Positions 29,628 to 39,678 of a stretch of DNA of 64,000 nucleotides are shown here, one piece after another. Positions within the stretch are counted from its first letter, which is position 1. Each line of letters starts with the position of its first letter. The notes below the pieces were generated by a model that saw only the letters and a list, made by a program, of their open reading frames with translations, searched no databases and had not been told where the DNA came from. Source of the stretch: Haliclona indistincta (lineage: Eukaryota; Porifera; Demospongiae; Haplosclerida; Chalinidae); the NCBI GenBank assembly GCA_964017065.1, contig OZ024788.1:4604887-4668886 (forward strand), read 5' to 3'. The position numbers were made by a program, and so were the translations under genes.

Positions 29628-30795
29628 GTCTGATTAGACAGTGTGCACGGAGCAAGAAAGTTAGCAAAGAGAGCTTGGCTGACAAGACAGCGTGAGTGTA
29701 GTAAGCAGTACTACCACCGAGGCGATTGACAACGTGAACGTGTCTGACGAGACAGCGTGCACGGAGCAAGAAAGTTAGCAAAGAGAGCTTGGCTGACAAG
29801 ACAGCGTGAGTGTAGTAAGCAGTACTACCACCGAGGCGATTGACAACGTGAACGTGTCTGACGAGACAGCGTGCACGGAGCAAGAAAGTTAGCAAAGAGA
29901 GCTTGGCTGACAAGACAGCGTGAGTGTAGTAAGCAGTACTACCACCGAGGCGATTGACAACGTGAACCTGTCTGACGAGACAGCGTGCACGGAGCAAGAA
30001 GTTAGCAAAAGAGAGCTTGGCTGACAAGACAGCGCGAGTGTGGTAAGCAGTACTACCGAGGCGATTGACAACGTGAACCTGTCTGACGAGACAGCGTGCA
30101 CGGAGCAAGAAGTTAGCAAAAGAGAGCTTGGCTGACAAGACAGCGCGAGTGTAGTAAGCAGTACTACCGAGGCGATTGACAACGTGAACCTGTCTGACGA
30201 GACAGCGTGCACGGAGCAAGAAGTTAGCAAAAGAGAGCTTGGCTGACAAGACAGCGCGAGTGTAGTAGCAGTACTACCGAGGCGATTGACAACGTGAACC
30301 TGTCTGACGAGACAGCGTGCACGGAGCAAGAAAGTTAGCAAAAGAGAGCTTGGCTGACAAGACAGCGCGAGTGTAGTAAGCAGTACTACCGAGGCGATTG
30401 ACAACGTGAACCTGTCTGACGAGACAGCGTGCACGGAGCAAGAAGTTAGCAAAAGAGAGCTTGGCTGACAAGACAGCGCGAGTGTAGTAAGCAGTACTAC
30501 CGAGGCGATTGACAACGTGAACCTGTCTGACGAGACAGCGTGCACGGAGCAAGAAAGTTAGCAAAAGAGAGCTTGGCTGACAAGACAGCGCGAGTGTAGT
30601 AAGCAGTACTACCGAGGCGATTGACAACGTGAACCTGTCTGACGAGACAGCGTGCACGGAGCAAGAAAGTTAGCAAAAGAGAGTATGGCTGACAAGACAG
30701 CGCGAGTGTAGTAAGCAGTACTACCGAGGCGATTGACAACGTGAACGTGTCTGACGAGACAGCGTGCACGGAGCAAGAAGGTTAGCAAAGAGAGT
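29628..30795. repeat. About ten tandem 112-bp repeats in the BEL leader
   Basis: Units of 110-115 bp carry the landmarks GCGATTGACAACGTGAAC, CTGACGAGACAGCGTGCACG, GAGCAAGAAAGTTAGCAAA and CTGACAAGACAGCGCGAG. Starts fall near 29722, 29836, 29950, 30061, 30172, 30282, 30394, 30505, 30616 and 30728. The array lies between the 5' LTR and the gag start. Each unit contains two related CTGACRAGACAGCG boxes, suggesting an older half-unit duplication. Apparent proteins read through it are artefacts. Confidence 0.93.
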
Positions 30796-30967
30796 GTGGC
30801 TGACGATCGGCACACTGGCAAGAGTCGTTGTAAATGGCGGACTGTATAATGGTGTGATATGTGCACGTGGTGACTCACGATACTGGTAGAGGATAGCTTC
30901 AGAGGACGAGCGGCAACAACGAATGTAAGTTCAATCCTTGTAGTATCCGGCTCGGTGGACCATTAAT

Positions 30968-31128
30968 AGAGAGCGCTGTCCCCGATGCGAGAGGATCTAC
31001 TTCGCCGTACCCCAAACCGTACTGTCACCATTTTGTTTTTAGAATCAATTATTATATTATTAAAATTAACACACAAAGGGCAGCGCCAGAGGGCCGCGAC
31101 AGACAACAACATGACAATGACACAAACA
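30968..31128 (-). repeat. 5' LTR of the BEL/Pao element
   Basis: 161 bp, identical by eye to the 3' LTR. The element's primer-binding-site-like sequence follows immediately inside (30943-30964). Confidence 0.93.
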
Positions 31129-31284
31129 ATTCTTCCCTCCATTACCACTTGTGATATAATCAAAGTTGAGTACTATCTAAAGATCGAGGCTGAGATTTTC
31201 GGAACCTGTAACCCTAGTGTGAAGTTCAGCCTTCATCTCGCCAATGTTCCTCTTACCGGACTTCCCAACAACCAGTCACAGTGA

Positions 31285-31940
31285 TCCGAATCAACGGTAT
31301 TACCAATGTGTCTTGATCGTCCTATTACTGAGCTGCTAGTCTCTCGATAATTTAATACTTACAGCAGTGTTAATGTTTATTTTCCATAAACAGTTATTGT
31401 CTACATAATTATTATAGGTCGTTGTGTGTTATATCAGCTACAATTGTTAGAGCTTTGTATATTGGAAACTGTGTGAATAAGCTTTTGACATCAAAACTGA
31501 CTAGTAGATATTGTTCTGTAATCACATTGGACAAATTGTCCTGAGTTACGAATGTAAGAATCTCAGAGACCTGCTAGAAGGGCCAGGATTCTAGTAAGAG
31601 ATGACATAGACTTTGTTCTTGAATACCTCTTTGTTATGACGTCACTGCTGCTGCTGCTACATAGCAACGTCGAGCGGACAAATGGTTCACTACACGAGGA
31701 GGACAACACTACTAGTAACACCATACATCAGGTAGGCTCACAACGTGCAGTAGAAGACATCTAAGATGTAGTCAACGGGATCAGATTCCTCAAAATAATT
31801 ATGCACACGTGTTTATGGGCGTGTCGTTTCTTTCCAGCGCGCGTACATTTGTAAATTTAAAGACAAACTAGAGTTCCAATGTACACATACTTGTTCGCTG
31901 TGCTAAATGTGCGATGGCTGGTGTTATAGGCCACAGCCCA
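31285..31940. other. 3' flank of the split arrestin gene
   Basis: The first roughly 100 bp resembles the 3' flank of the paralogue at 20811 (CCTATTACTGAGCTGCTAGT). No coding region is recognised after that. Confidence 0.5.
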
Positions 31941-32163
31941 TTACACAATATCTGCTGTCAAGCAATTGCAAAGGTCTTTATCCGTGAGTTCAATGAACCG
32001 TACCAGCATGTTGCGAATCTCACCATGATGCTCCTCCGTACCTGTCAGCTGGTAGGACACCGCTCTGAATAAGCAATTTCCATCGCCTTTATTACAATAG
32101 ATTGTTCTGGAGCTTGCACTCAACAATTCTTCCAGACTTGCTTCTGGCTTGTTGCAACACTAA
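31938..32163 (-). pseudogene. OTU-type cysteine protease N-terminal fragment
   Basis: The minus-strand frame reads TIYCNKGDGNCLFRAVSYQL followed by TGTEEHHGEIRNMLVRFI, then a stop. D-G-N-C-L-F-R-A is the catalytic cysteine motif of OTU deubiquitinases. A possible splice acceptor lies at 32163. The downstream catalytic histidine region is absent before the stop, and the other side runs into an assembly gap. It may be a gene fragment, a transposon-borne OTU, or a gene whose remainder is missing. Activity cannot be judged. Confidence 0.6.
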
Positions 32164-32208
32164 AATTAATACATGAACCACATAATGTGATGGACCACAT
32201 AATTTTAT

Positions 32209-32408
32209 NNNNNNNNNNNNNNNNNNNNNNNNNNNNNNNNNNNNNNNNNNNNNNNNNNNNNNNNNNNNNNNNNNNNNNNNNNNNNNNNNNNNNNNNNNNN
32301 NNNNNNNNNNNNNNNNNNNNNNNNNNNNNNNNNNNNNNNNNNNNNNNNNNNNNNNNNNNNNNNNNNNNNNNNNNNNNNNNNNNNNNNNNNNNNNNNNNNN
32401 NNNNNNNN
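32209..32408. other. Assembly gap (200 N)
   Basis: Exactly 200 undetermined bases, the conventional placeholder for a gap of unknown size. Confidence 1.
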
Positions 32409-32907
32409 AGAGTAATCAAGATTTGCTGACGATGACATTGCATTTTTTAATAATTATGATTTATTTTCTTATGTTAAGAATTCTTTCAGAAGTGGTACTT
32501 ACCATAGAATTACTTGATATGTACTAGTGAATAAATTTACAAAGTTTGGTGCCTTTATCTGCAACATCACCAGAATTTCTTGTAATTTTTTGCTGACACT
32601 GCAAATTTTTTAATTAATTATTCTCTTATGTTAAGATTGGTTTCAGAGGTGGTACCTACCCTGAAATTACTTGATATGTACTAGTGAATAAATGTACAAA
32701 GTTTGGTGCTTTTATCTGCAACATCACCAGAATTTCTTGTAATTTTTTGCTGACGCTGCAAATTTTTTTCATTAATTATCAAGAATGGTTTCAGAGGTGG
32801 TACCTACCCTGAAATTACTTCATATGTACTAGTGAATAAATGTACAAAGTTTGGTGCTTTTATCCGCAACGTCCCCAGAATTTCCTTAAGCCACCTGACT
32901 ATAGTAC
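32409..32907. repeat. Half of a subterminal-repeat DNA element
   Basis: Three roughly 165-bp subrepeats, each with CTAGTGAATAAATGTACAAA, GTTTGGTGCTTTTATC and GGTTTCAGAGGTGGTACC landmarks, end in CCACCTGACTA. This is nearly identical to 52507-53000, one arm of the palindromic element at 51169-53000. The other arm is missing or lies in the gap. Confidence 0.85.
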
Positions 32908-33018
32908 TCACCACTAAATTTAGTACCCGCCAATGATAATAGTGACCTTAAGGTAAAAAATTCAAAATTATAATTTATTAATGAATGAGAAATAAACAAC
33001 ACTGCTACATTTGCAATG

Positions 33019-33693
33019 TCAGCAAAATTGTTGTGAGATTTTCCTAGCTAGTACTGGTTCATTGATAGTAGGCGACTGTAACACTTTGACGACAGTGTCC
33101 CAACAGAACGGTCGCTGAGGGGTGGGGTTCTTTTGCCAGTGATCAAATACTTTAGCAAAGCAAATGAACAAATTTCCTTGTGTCTCTCTTTCGATAGTAG
33201 TAATGATAGCCATTGGTAGGTCAAGTTCGATAGCCATTGCTTCCCACTTGTCAGGAATGGCTGATGCTACATGTACTTGAAAAAGAAGCATAGTCAGCAT
33301 TTGTTCATCTGCAAGACTACGTAAATCAAGAGAATGTGCAAGTGAAGGTTTTTGGCATCTTTCACTAAAAGGATCGTACTTGATAGCTAGGGTACCAGTT
33401 GGAAGTTGTAGAGCGAATCTCATTTTTTCTTTGATATGACACGTTGCCACTCTTTCTTGAACTTTTGCGACAATGTGCTCACCAGTGGTAGTGACTGAGA
33501 TATTAAAGGTTTCTTCACCAATAGCAAGCATTATTAAGGATCGATGAGTGATGCCGTAGTCAGATAAGAATCGTCCATCTTCTAGTGTTCTGTCAGAGTA
33601 TGTCAGCAACTGCTGATCGAGTGGAATCCCTTCTTCATTCTGGATCATCTGCTTAAGGTGGCGGTGCAAGGACTTAATATTCAAATTATTCAT
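33019..33693 (-). CDS. Ubiquitin-like / Death domain protein
   Basis: The product has 224 residues as read. Residues 5-58 follow the second half of a ubiquitin fold (EGIPLDQQLLTYSDRTLEDG, then SDYGITHRSLIMLAI), matching the IPPDQQ...LEDGRTLSDYNI pattern of ubiquitin. The first beta-hairpin is missing, so an upstream exon is probably needed; 34149-34337 encodes just such a half. Residues about 145-222 look like a Death domain (IPDKWEAMAIELDLPMAIIT through CWDTVVKVLQSP). No C-terminal diglycine follows the ubiquitin-like part, so it is a fixed domain rather than a conjugated modifier. A signalling adaptor role in the cytosol is plausible. The intervening sequence holds a foldback MITE. Confidence 0.7.
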   Translation of the reverse strand: MNNLNIKSLHRHLKQMIQNEEGIPLDQQLLTYSDRTLEDGRFLSDYGITHRSLIMLAIGEETFNISVTTTGEHIVAKVQERVATCHIKEKMRFALQLPTGTLAIKYDPFSERCQKPSLAHSLDLRSLADEQMLTMLLFQVHVASAIPDKWEAMAIELDLPMAIITTIERETQGNLFICFAKVFDHWQKNPTPQRPFCWDTVVKVLQSPTINEPVLARKISQQFC

Positions 33694-33778
33694 AGTTACA
33701 TGGTTATGTTGTTGTGGTTGAATAACTATTTATAAACAAACCGATCTCCCATAAGAGTATGGCAGAAATAATACACGG

Positions 33779-34068
33779 ATGGTTTGTACACGTTTTCTCG
33801 ACTTCTGAGCAAGAGATCGACGCGCTGTAAACGCAGTGCTATTCAGTAGCATCTTGCGCACAAACGTATAGAGCGAATTTTCGTAATAGCGCTTACTTTT
33901 TTTACAGCGTAGTTTTTTCTAGTGCACGAACGCTGCTTTGCTACCTTCGCGAACGAATATCGACAAATCGCTCTATACGTTTCTGCGCAAGATGGTACTG
34001 AATAGTACTGCGTTTACAGCGCGTCGATCTCTAGCTCAGAAGTCGAGAAAACGTGTACAAACCATGTA
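33779..34068. mobile_element. Foldback MITE, about 290 bp
   Basis: Arms of about 105 bp (33779-33884 and 33962-34068) are near-perfect inverted copies. Landmarks are GGTTTGTACACGTTTTCTCG and its complement at the far end. A short central spacer separates them. No coding sequence is present. Confidence 0.85.
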
Positions 34069-34148
34069 GCAGAAGCGAGGTCTTTTGTGCGTACCCGAGA
34101 ACGTCACCAGCTCGCCATAGTTGCACGGCAGGTAGTGTTAGACTTGGT

Positions 34149-34337
34149 CTAATCAATAAAAGCACTTTTGTGCATATATGCTAAGCAGAAAACAAGATGC
34201 AGCACATCAAAGTCCCCCATAAAATCATGCACCGCCCCCTTAAGACACTCAACAGATTTGGCTGGATCGATGTTAACAGCAACTATTTTGTCAGAGGGTG
34301 TTTTGATGAAAATCTGTATGAGAGATACTGCATTCAC
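34149..34337 (-). CDS. Ubiquitin-like N-terminal exon or fragment
   Basis: The frame starts MNAVSLIQIFIKTPSDKIVA and continues NIDPAKSVECLKGAVHDFMG, matching beta1-beta2-alpha1 of ubiquitin (QIFVKT...IENVKAKIQD). It lies upstream on the same strand as the Ubl-Death frame at 33019-33693 and could be its first exon, with the MITE in the intron. Both pieces include the alpha1 helix, so it could instead be a separate Ubl duplicate. I could not fix the splice donor. Confidence 0.55.
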   Translation of the reverse strand: MNAVSLIQIFIKTPSDKIVAVNIDPAKSVECLKGAVHDFMGDFDVLHLVFCLAYMHKSAFID

Positions 34338-34576
34338 TTGAAAAGAATGTGAGGCTAGTTCTGTAGGACTACTCTCGAGTGGATGACTAGAATCACTGCA
34401 ATTATGCTACTATCAGAATCACTACTAATCACTAGAATCACTACTACTACTATTTTCTTATACTTATCAGAGTTTCATCAAAGGACACTGTTTTACAGAC
34501 AAAGTGGTGATAGATGTAAAATAAAAATTAATGTCTGGTACAGTACGTATCGGTTATAGCGCGGGTCTTTGGTTTT

Positions 34577-35097
34577 CGCAAGAGCGCATAATGAGAGTTA
34601 ATGCGGTAAGAAGGCAGGAGCGGGACACTCCCAAGCAATTGATTTAAAATTGCACCTCCACACATGATGGCCGTGGTTCTAAAGATAGACTTCGACGGTA
34701 CGCGTACGTACAGTTTCGTATTGGATGGAACTGGCCTTCTAGAAGGTAAGAAGCAGCTTTCCACTATCCTAGGACAATCTGCTAGCTCGAGTAGATACTG
34801 TTAAAGCAAGAAACGAGTCGAATCCGTGATGGTGGGCCGTCATGCTATTTCTCAACAGCTGGTAACCGTATATACGAGCATGTGGAAATTGTCTGCTCGT
34901 CATCGTGGGTGCAGAAAGCTTCTACAAGCTGTTGCTTACCTCAAGGAAACTGTACGTACGTGCACCGTCGGCCATCACAAGTCTATCTTTAGAAACACGG
35001 CATCATGTGTGAAGGTGCAATTTTAAATCAAGTGCGTGGGAGAGTCCCGCTCCTGCCTTCTTACCGCTCACTCTCATTATGCACTCCTGATTTTCGG
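34577..35097. mobile_element. Foldback MITE, family 1 copy A
   Basis: About 130-bp arms are inverted copies. The ends carry AGAGCGCATAATGAGAG and CTCTCATTATGCACTCCTG. The same family recurs at 49218-49755. Confidence 0.8.
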
Positions 35098-35125
35098 TGA
35101 TCCTATCGTAATAAACGGTATATCG

Positions 35126-35401
35126 TTAAGCTCGATATTCATTGACTATTAATAATGACATAATCTGGAAGTAATAATATACGCGCACAGCAGTCAGCAG
35201 CCATGCAGCTTGCTCTGCTACTGTAGCAGCCATGGAAAGTTCTACCAAACGCTGAAGGTTGTCATCAAGCGTGGTAAATACAGGTATCACCTTCAGCTCC
35301 GCTTCTCTACAACAAATGTAGTCCAAACATTTTGTAGACAAGCGAGAAACAAAAAGAACACCATTGACCAGCATAACAATTGCTGTACGGACAGCTAACA
35401 T
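35126..35401 (-). CDS. Short unrecognised frame, weakly TIR-like
   Basis: A 91-residue frame contains VLFVSRLSTKCLDYICCREA and ELKVIPVF, reminiscent of the middle of a TIR domain, but conserved boxes are not complete. It may be a decayed exon or chance. No start or splice context can be defended. Confidence 0.2.
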   Translation of the reverse strand: MLAVRTAIVMLVNGVLFVSRLSTKCLDYICCREAELKVIPVFTTLDDNLQRLVELSMAATVAEQAAWLLTAVRVYYYFQIMSLLIVNEYRA

Positions 35402-35756
35402 GTATAGATAGGCCTAGGTGAAGTGCTGGTGCGATGCTGCGATTGATTAATCACGACCTGTTGTAGCTCAGGCTCTTCAACACATGTTCTCATAGACACA
35501 CTAATGTGGGCGTGGTCTGCAATCGATCCGCTTTTACACAGAATCGTGAATTTTGCCTTGCGTCTTCCTATCGTTATACCAGGTTTATCGCTATAGCCGA
35601 GATCGCTATACCCGATACAATTTGTATGGTAAGCTAACGTTTTGCTTTTGATTTTATGTGATTCCATCACTATAACAGATAAATCGTTACTCGCGATCAC
35701 ACTATAACCGACGTACTGTATAGTTATTTCAGATAATAATGACCATGCTGTAAACA

Positions 35757-36600
35757 ATCCTTGACCTGTAGATCCCTTAGTGGCTAATCGGTGTGACCAT
35801 ACCGTAATACAATGAAATAATATTTTTGCGAGTATTCTAGTCACGCCCATACTGGCGACGCCCATGCAGATGCCATATTATGGGGGAAGACTGAGGCAAG
35901 ACTACGTTATAGCCTTGTTTCCAGCCTCTTTTTCAGAAAAGAGCCTGGTACAGACTGTCTGCGCATGCTCGAGCTGCCCCACTTTTCTGGGGTAATTGGA
36001 TATTCTCGTTACACGTCTGTGACATGCTAGTCCTTTCTTTGGCGCGATCATAGACGTTCAGCAAGCATTGCATTGTTTGCTAGTGCTTCTTCACACTCGC
36101 AAATGCCAAGGAATGATGCAAGAGCCTTCTGATGAGTAATTTGCAAGAACAAAATCTCGTGAGTTATGTCTCCCCGCCCCTTAATTATCTCGCCCATATT
36201 ATCACGCTTTTATTGCCACTTAAAATGGTTAATATGCACGCATGCATAGACAGTCTGTACCAGGCCTTTTTTAAAATAAAGGGACTGAGTACGAGGCTAG
36301 ACTACATTATGGCCTACGTAAACACGTTGTCGGTGGCAGAAAAGCAAGATTCTAGTTAAAATTAGAAGGTTTGTACCGCAGTAAAGATATTTTCGTTGGA
36401 AAAGAAAAGAATCGCTTTCCAGGCCGTCCCAAGTGGTTGGTACAGCCGACTGCACAACACAAATGCCCTAGATGCTCCACAATCTTGCCCCAGAAAATGG
36501 CGTCTAGCCGTCTACATGGGTGGCGTGATTAATATTCAATAGGGCATTGCGGTCACCAATTAGCCACTAAGGGGTCTGTACACTCACTACACTGTAATTG
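35757..36600. mobile_element. Inverted-repeat DNA element(s)
   Basis: Two nested inverted repeats are visible. CCTGGTACAGACTGTCTGCGC near 35948 pairs with the stretch ending ACAGTCTGTACCAGGCC near 36250. An outer pair CTTAGTGGCTAAT near 35779 and ATTAGCCACTAAG near 36556 also exists. They are probably non-autonomous transposons, one inside the other. No supported gene is present. Confidence 0.55.
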
Positions 36601-36686
36601 TTTAAGAATATATCTTAAACAATTACAGGTTCAAACTACGACCTTCATTTACACAACATTATTGTTGTTCTACACCTAATGGACAA

Positions 36687-37243
36687 TAGCCTCGTCCCCT
36701 GCCATTAATTTTCGCAACGAAACGAACGAATAAGCGAAAATTAAGGCCTGGTATCTATCGCATGGGTAATTGTGCGCATGCGCTGGCTATGAAAACACGT
36801 GGCATCGCTAATGATTCTCGATACAATACCTGCTGTGCACAGCGTTGTTGTAGTTACGCTACTGACGAATGCAGCAACGTGGTAGACGCCAGATACTCGG
36901 TTTTCGAAGAGACTCTGTGAACGATTGTATATCAAACATGTCAGCACAGAGTCACCGTACACAGTAGGGGCCGCGCGAACACAGACACTACTTCGCTGCT
37001 CGTACTCGAGCACTAGATCCGCTTCTACTGGTTGAAACGCAGACAGTAGGCTTCTTGGAGCGCCATTTTCACGTGAATATACGGGCTAATATCACAAACA
37101 AATATTCAAGTGTGAACGGATTCCCCAGATTCTGGGGAATGGTCAAAGGTCACCCTTGCAATAGATACCAGGCCCTTTTTTCACGCTTCCGTTTTCGTTC
37201 GTCCGTTTCGTAAGCGAAAAAATTTGGCCTGGGGACGAGGCTA
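36687..37243. mobile_element. MULE-type MITE with 9-bp target duplication
   Basis: A 557-bp element begins TAGCCTCGTCCCC and ends GGGGACGAGGCTA, with further inverted pairing (AGGCCTGGTATCTAT and ATAGATACCAGGCC). AATGGACAA flanks both sides exactly (36678-36686 and 37244-37252). A 9-bp duplication is typical of Mutator-like insertion. Confidence 0.85.
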
Positions 37244-37246
37244 AAT

Positions 37247-37491
37247 GGACAATAAAAACTTTACGTTTTGGTGTCGCTCTACGATCGTCACCGTTTTAAC
37301 GATTGAGGACAGTGCACTTTACTAAAAGAAAATGCTGGCCAGGTGAGCTGAGGACAGCACCCAGAGCAGCTCTGGTAGTACTGTGTAGCAGTGTGATCAC
37401 GGCGCGTACTTGGCAAAAATGGTAATTGTGTAGAAATATGATCGTCTCGTCAATCGTAGAGTGACAACGACGTGTAATGTTTTTATTGTCC
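37247..37491. mobile_element. MITE interrupted at its edge by the MULE-type MITE
   Basis: The inverted ends are GGACAATAAAAACTTTACG and CGTGTAATGTTTTTATTGTCC, with inner TCGCTCTACGAT and ATCGTAGAGTGA. The first bases of this element form part of the 9-bp duplication of the neighbouring element, so it was there first. Confidence 0.75.
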
Positions 37492-39465
37492 TCTACTGTA
37501 TGTGCAATATAACTTATGCACCAGCATCTGGATATGATGTTGTATCAAAAAGTTATTAATGATTTTTTACGAAATAATCTAAAATATGTACCTTTGTCAA
37601 TTGAGCAATTTTTCCCTCCTTTTCAGTAGACACTCTGTGTTGATCTGCCATCATACCTGAAATGCACCTTTCTCTCATTATCAATACTAAACCAAAGTTA
37701 TCAGTTATTATTAGTATCATGATCCCACATGTTTCACCAACATTCATTAGCATCTTTGATTTTCTTCTCATAAGATTGTAGTTTTTTGGACAGATCTTTA
37801 TTTTCTCTTTCAAACTGCTGTCTTACTACAGCGTATACATAATAAAAAACATTACTGATGAAAATGAGCAAGGTTAATTAAATTAACACACCTTTTTTTT
37901 CAAAATATAACTGCTGCTTAATTGGCTCTGCATTAGCTTCTGTATATGACTATAATACAAGGCACATGTGTAAAAATGTGAATTGGGTACCTTCACTCAG
38001 CCAAGCAATCATATCTTTTGATAGTGTCTGCAGCTCTTTAACTTCTGACATCTTCTCCATCAGCACAGTCACTAGGTGAGGCTCTTCTTCCACTCCCAAC
38101 ACCTTCAGGTACGAGCTGCCACTTGCCACACTGGAGCCCAATACTGCTTTCTTCTCCTCTGATAACAGACTTGTGGAGTGGAGCTGAGTAGTGAGAGAGT
38201 GACATGTGTCAGGATCAGAGACTGCTTCAACCAGCTGATGGTAGAACTTTGTGTAAAGCTGATTTTGCTTCATTTCCTCAGTCTGCAAAACAAAATACGT
38301 ATAGTTATTATCATACATTTGAAACTCCTTAATTAATTCTCACCTGCTGAGTGCAAGGAAAAACTTTTTTTCCAGCTACAATAACTTCATCAATTCCATT
38401 AGTTTCAAAAACAGTATGATTACGACAAGCTAGTTCTTCCAGCTTGAGACACAAGGTTTCAGGGAACACCCAGGATATGATTATTGAACCCAGTTCGGCG
38501 TGCATGCTTATTGATTCTTTGTGACATTCTTCAAAGGCTTCCATTGCTAGTTTCTCAATATCTTTGAGTGTTTGATGATATACGCACTTCGAGACTCTTA
38601 TAGTCACAAATGCTTTTCCGTGTGTTAAAATAGGCTTTACCGTGCTGACAACGGCCCGTACAAAATCTTCAACAGAAGTTTGTTTAAGAAATTTATCTTT
38701 CTCCGTGTTATATTTCTCTGTTAGTCTGGTTAGTCTAACCGTTTCCCTTGGTTTAGCATTTTTAAAACTGCCAATGAGCTTTTCAATAATAAAAATATTG
38801 AAGAGGTCAATGTAGTTTTGTTGTAAAACCAACAATAGTTTGTCAAAGCTGTCACATGAGATGAAGTCCTGAGGATCAACTTGAGTATTGAGATACATCA
38901 CAGCCCTAGACAAGTCATACTTGCTGTTGACTAAAATGTCTCTAACATCTATTAGCATACGACCAAATGAATCCCGTAATTCTCGTAGATTGGTGACTAC
39001 AACTACATCAGCTTTGATCCTAGCTTTGATAGCATCAGTTGAAGAAGTTAATTCTGAAGCACAAGAATTATAATAATGTGCACTTTATGTACTAGAGGCA
39101 TAAAACTCTACCTTCATCTGTTGAAAACATGTGGTCATGTCGAACTTTAGAAGCCAGATAGAGTTGGTCAATGTTTTCTAGCGCTTGTATCACCTTATTC
39201 CATGTTGGCATTAAATTACTGTTGAGCCAAAACTGCAGCATCTCTAATTTGCAACGGTCTGGGTCTTTTGAATGGGCATACTCGATTTTTTTCATTTGTG
39301 AGTAGGGCACGCCCAACAACACTCCAAATGTGAACCAGTCTTCTAGTTTTCTTAGCGCTTCCAAAAGCTTTTGTAGTGTTGGAGTCACTAAATATATACA
39401 CAATAATGTCAATATTAGTACAGTACTGCCATAATAATACTGAACTTACAGTCTAGTCTAGACAT
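37483..39465 (-). CDS. Death domain / death-fold-like / coiled-coil protein
   Basis: Exons with matching phase are 39450-39465, 39112-39387, 38344-39053, 37991-38282, 37892-37939, 37742-37825 and 37592-37656. A short last exon may end at 37483. About 510 residues result. Start is MSRLDLTPTLQKLLEALRKL. Residues 6-95 are a Death domain (KLEDWFTFGVLLGVPYSQMK, then RCKLEMLQFWL and PTWNKVIQALENI). A helical middle region of about 240 residues is not recognised. Residues about 335-430 (YHQLVEAVSDPDTCHSLTTQ and onward) resemble the death-fold-like domain of the NLR genes in this window. The C-terminal part is coiled-coil (ENKDLSKKLQSYEKKIKDAN). Likely a cytosolic immune or cell-death adaptor. The proposed stop codon would come from the MITE at 37247-37491. 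Confidence 0.75.
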
Positions 39466-39678
39466 GATGATGGATGGTTTTATATGACTGACGCCGGAAT
39501 ATTGCAACGCTCAAGGGGTGGTCACTCCAATTGGTCCTGTACTCACATCTGCGACCGCGGTCAAGATTTGGTCAAGTGGTCAAGACAGAAATAAGGGAAC
39601 GGTCAAGAGTCAACGTCCAATCGTAGCTCTCTGGTCAACGGTCAAGAACGGCCGTAATTAGCTAATTATAACGTTAAT

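Larger units (their letters stand above)
23803..31128 (-). mobile_element. Full-length BEL/Pao LTR retrotransposon
   Basis: The element spans 7,326 bp in minus orientation. Identical 161-bp LTRs lie at 30968-31128 (5') and 23803-23963 (3'), starting TGTTTGTGTC in element sense. A 6-bp (or 5-bp) target duplication ATTCTT occurs at 23797-23802 and 31129-31134. Just inside the 5' LTR is TGGTCCACCGAGCCGG, a plausible primer-binding site beginning TGG. One intact gag-pol frame occupies 24038-29476. A tandem-repeat leader lies between that frame and the 5' LTR. LTR identity and the intact frame imply very recent insertion. Confidence 0.93.
23005..31284 (+). pseudogene. Arrestin domain-containing paralogue split by a retrotransposon
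   Basis: The 5' part (23005-23802) reads from MVNVFQVVVTPPPQGYY to LTVPAIL and matches the arrestin gene at 19869 almost codon for codon. The 3' part (31135-31284) resumes with PSITTCDIIKVEYYLKIEAE and ends in a stop at the same place as the paralogue. Between them lies a complete BEL/Pao element, with ATTCTT duplicated on both sides. Apart from the insertion both halves are open and in frame, so the interruption is recent. As assembled, the protein would lose its last 50 residues, including the final strands of the C-terminal lobe, and gain a short tail read from the LTR. The rest of the fold is as in the neighbouring paralogue. Confidence 0.9.

Noticed and set aside
29628..30795. CRISPR-like array
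   Set aside because: The repeats are directly adjacent without unique spacers, lie inside an animal LTR element, and no Cas genes exist.
29521..30878. Repetitive frames with HAVSSDRFTLSIASVV units
   Set aside because: They are translations of the 112-bp DNA array in the BEL leader. The frame shifts between units as unit length varies, and no start context fits.
35395..35865. 156-codon minus-strand frame
   Set aside because: It overlaps inverted-repeat element sequence and has no recognisable domain or splice context.
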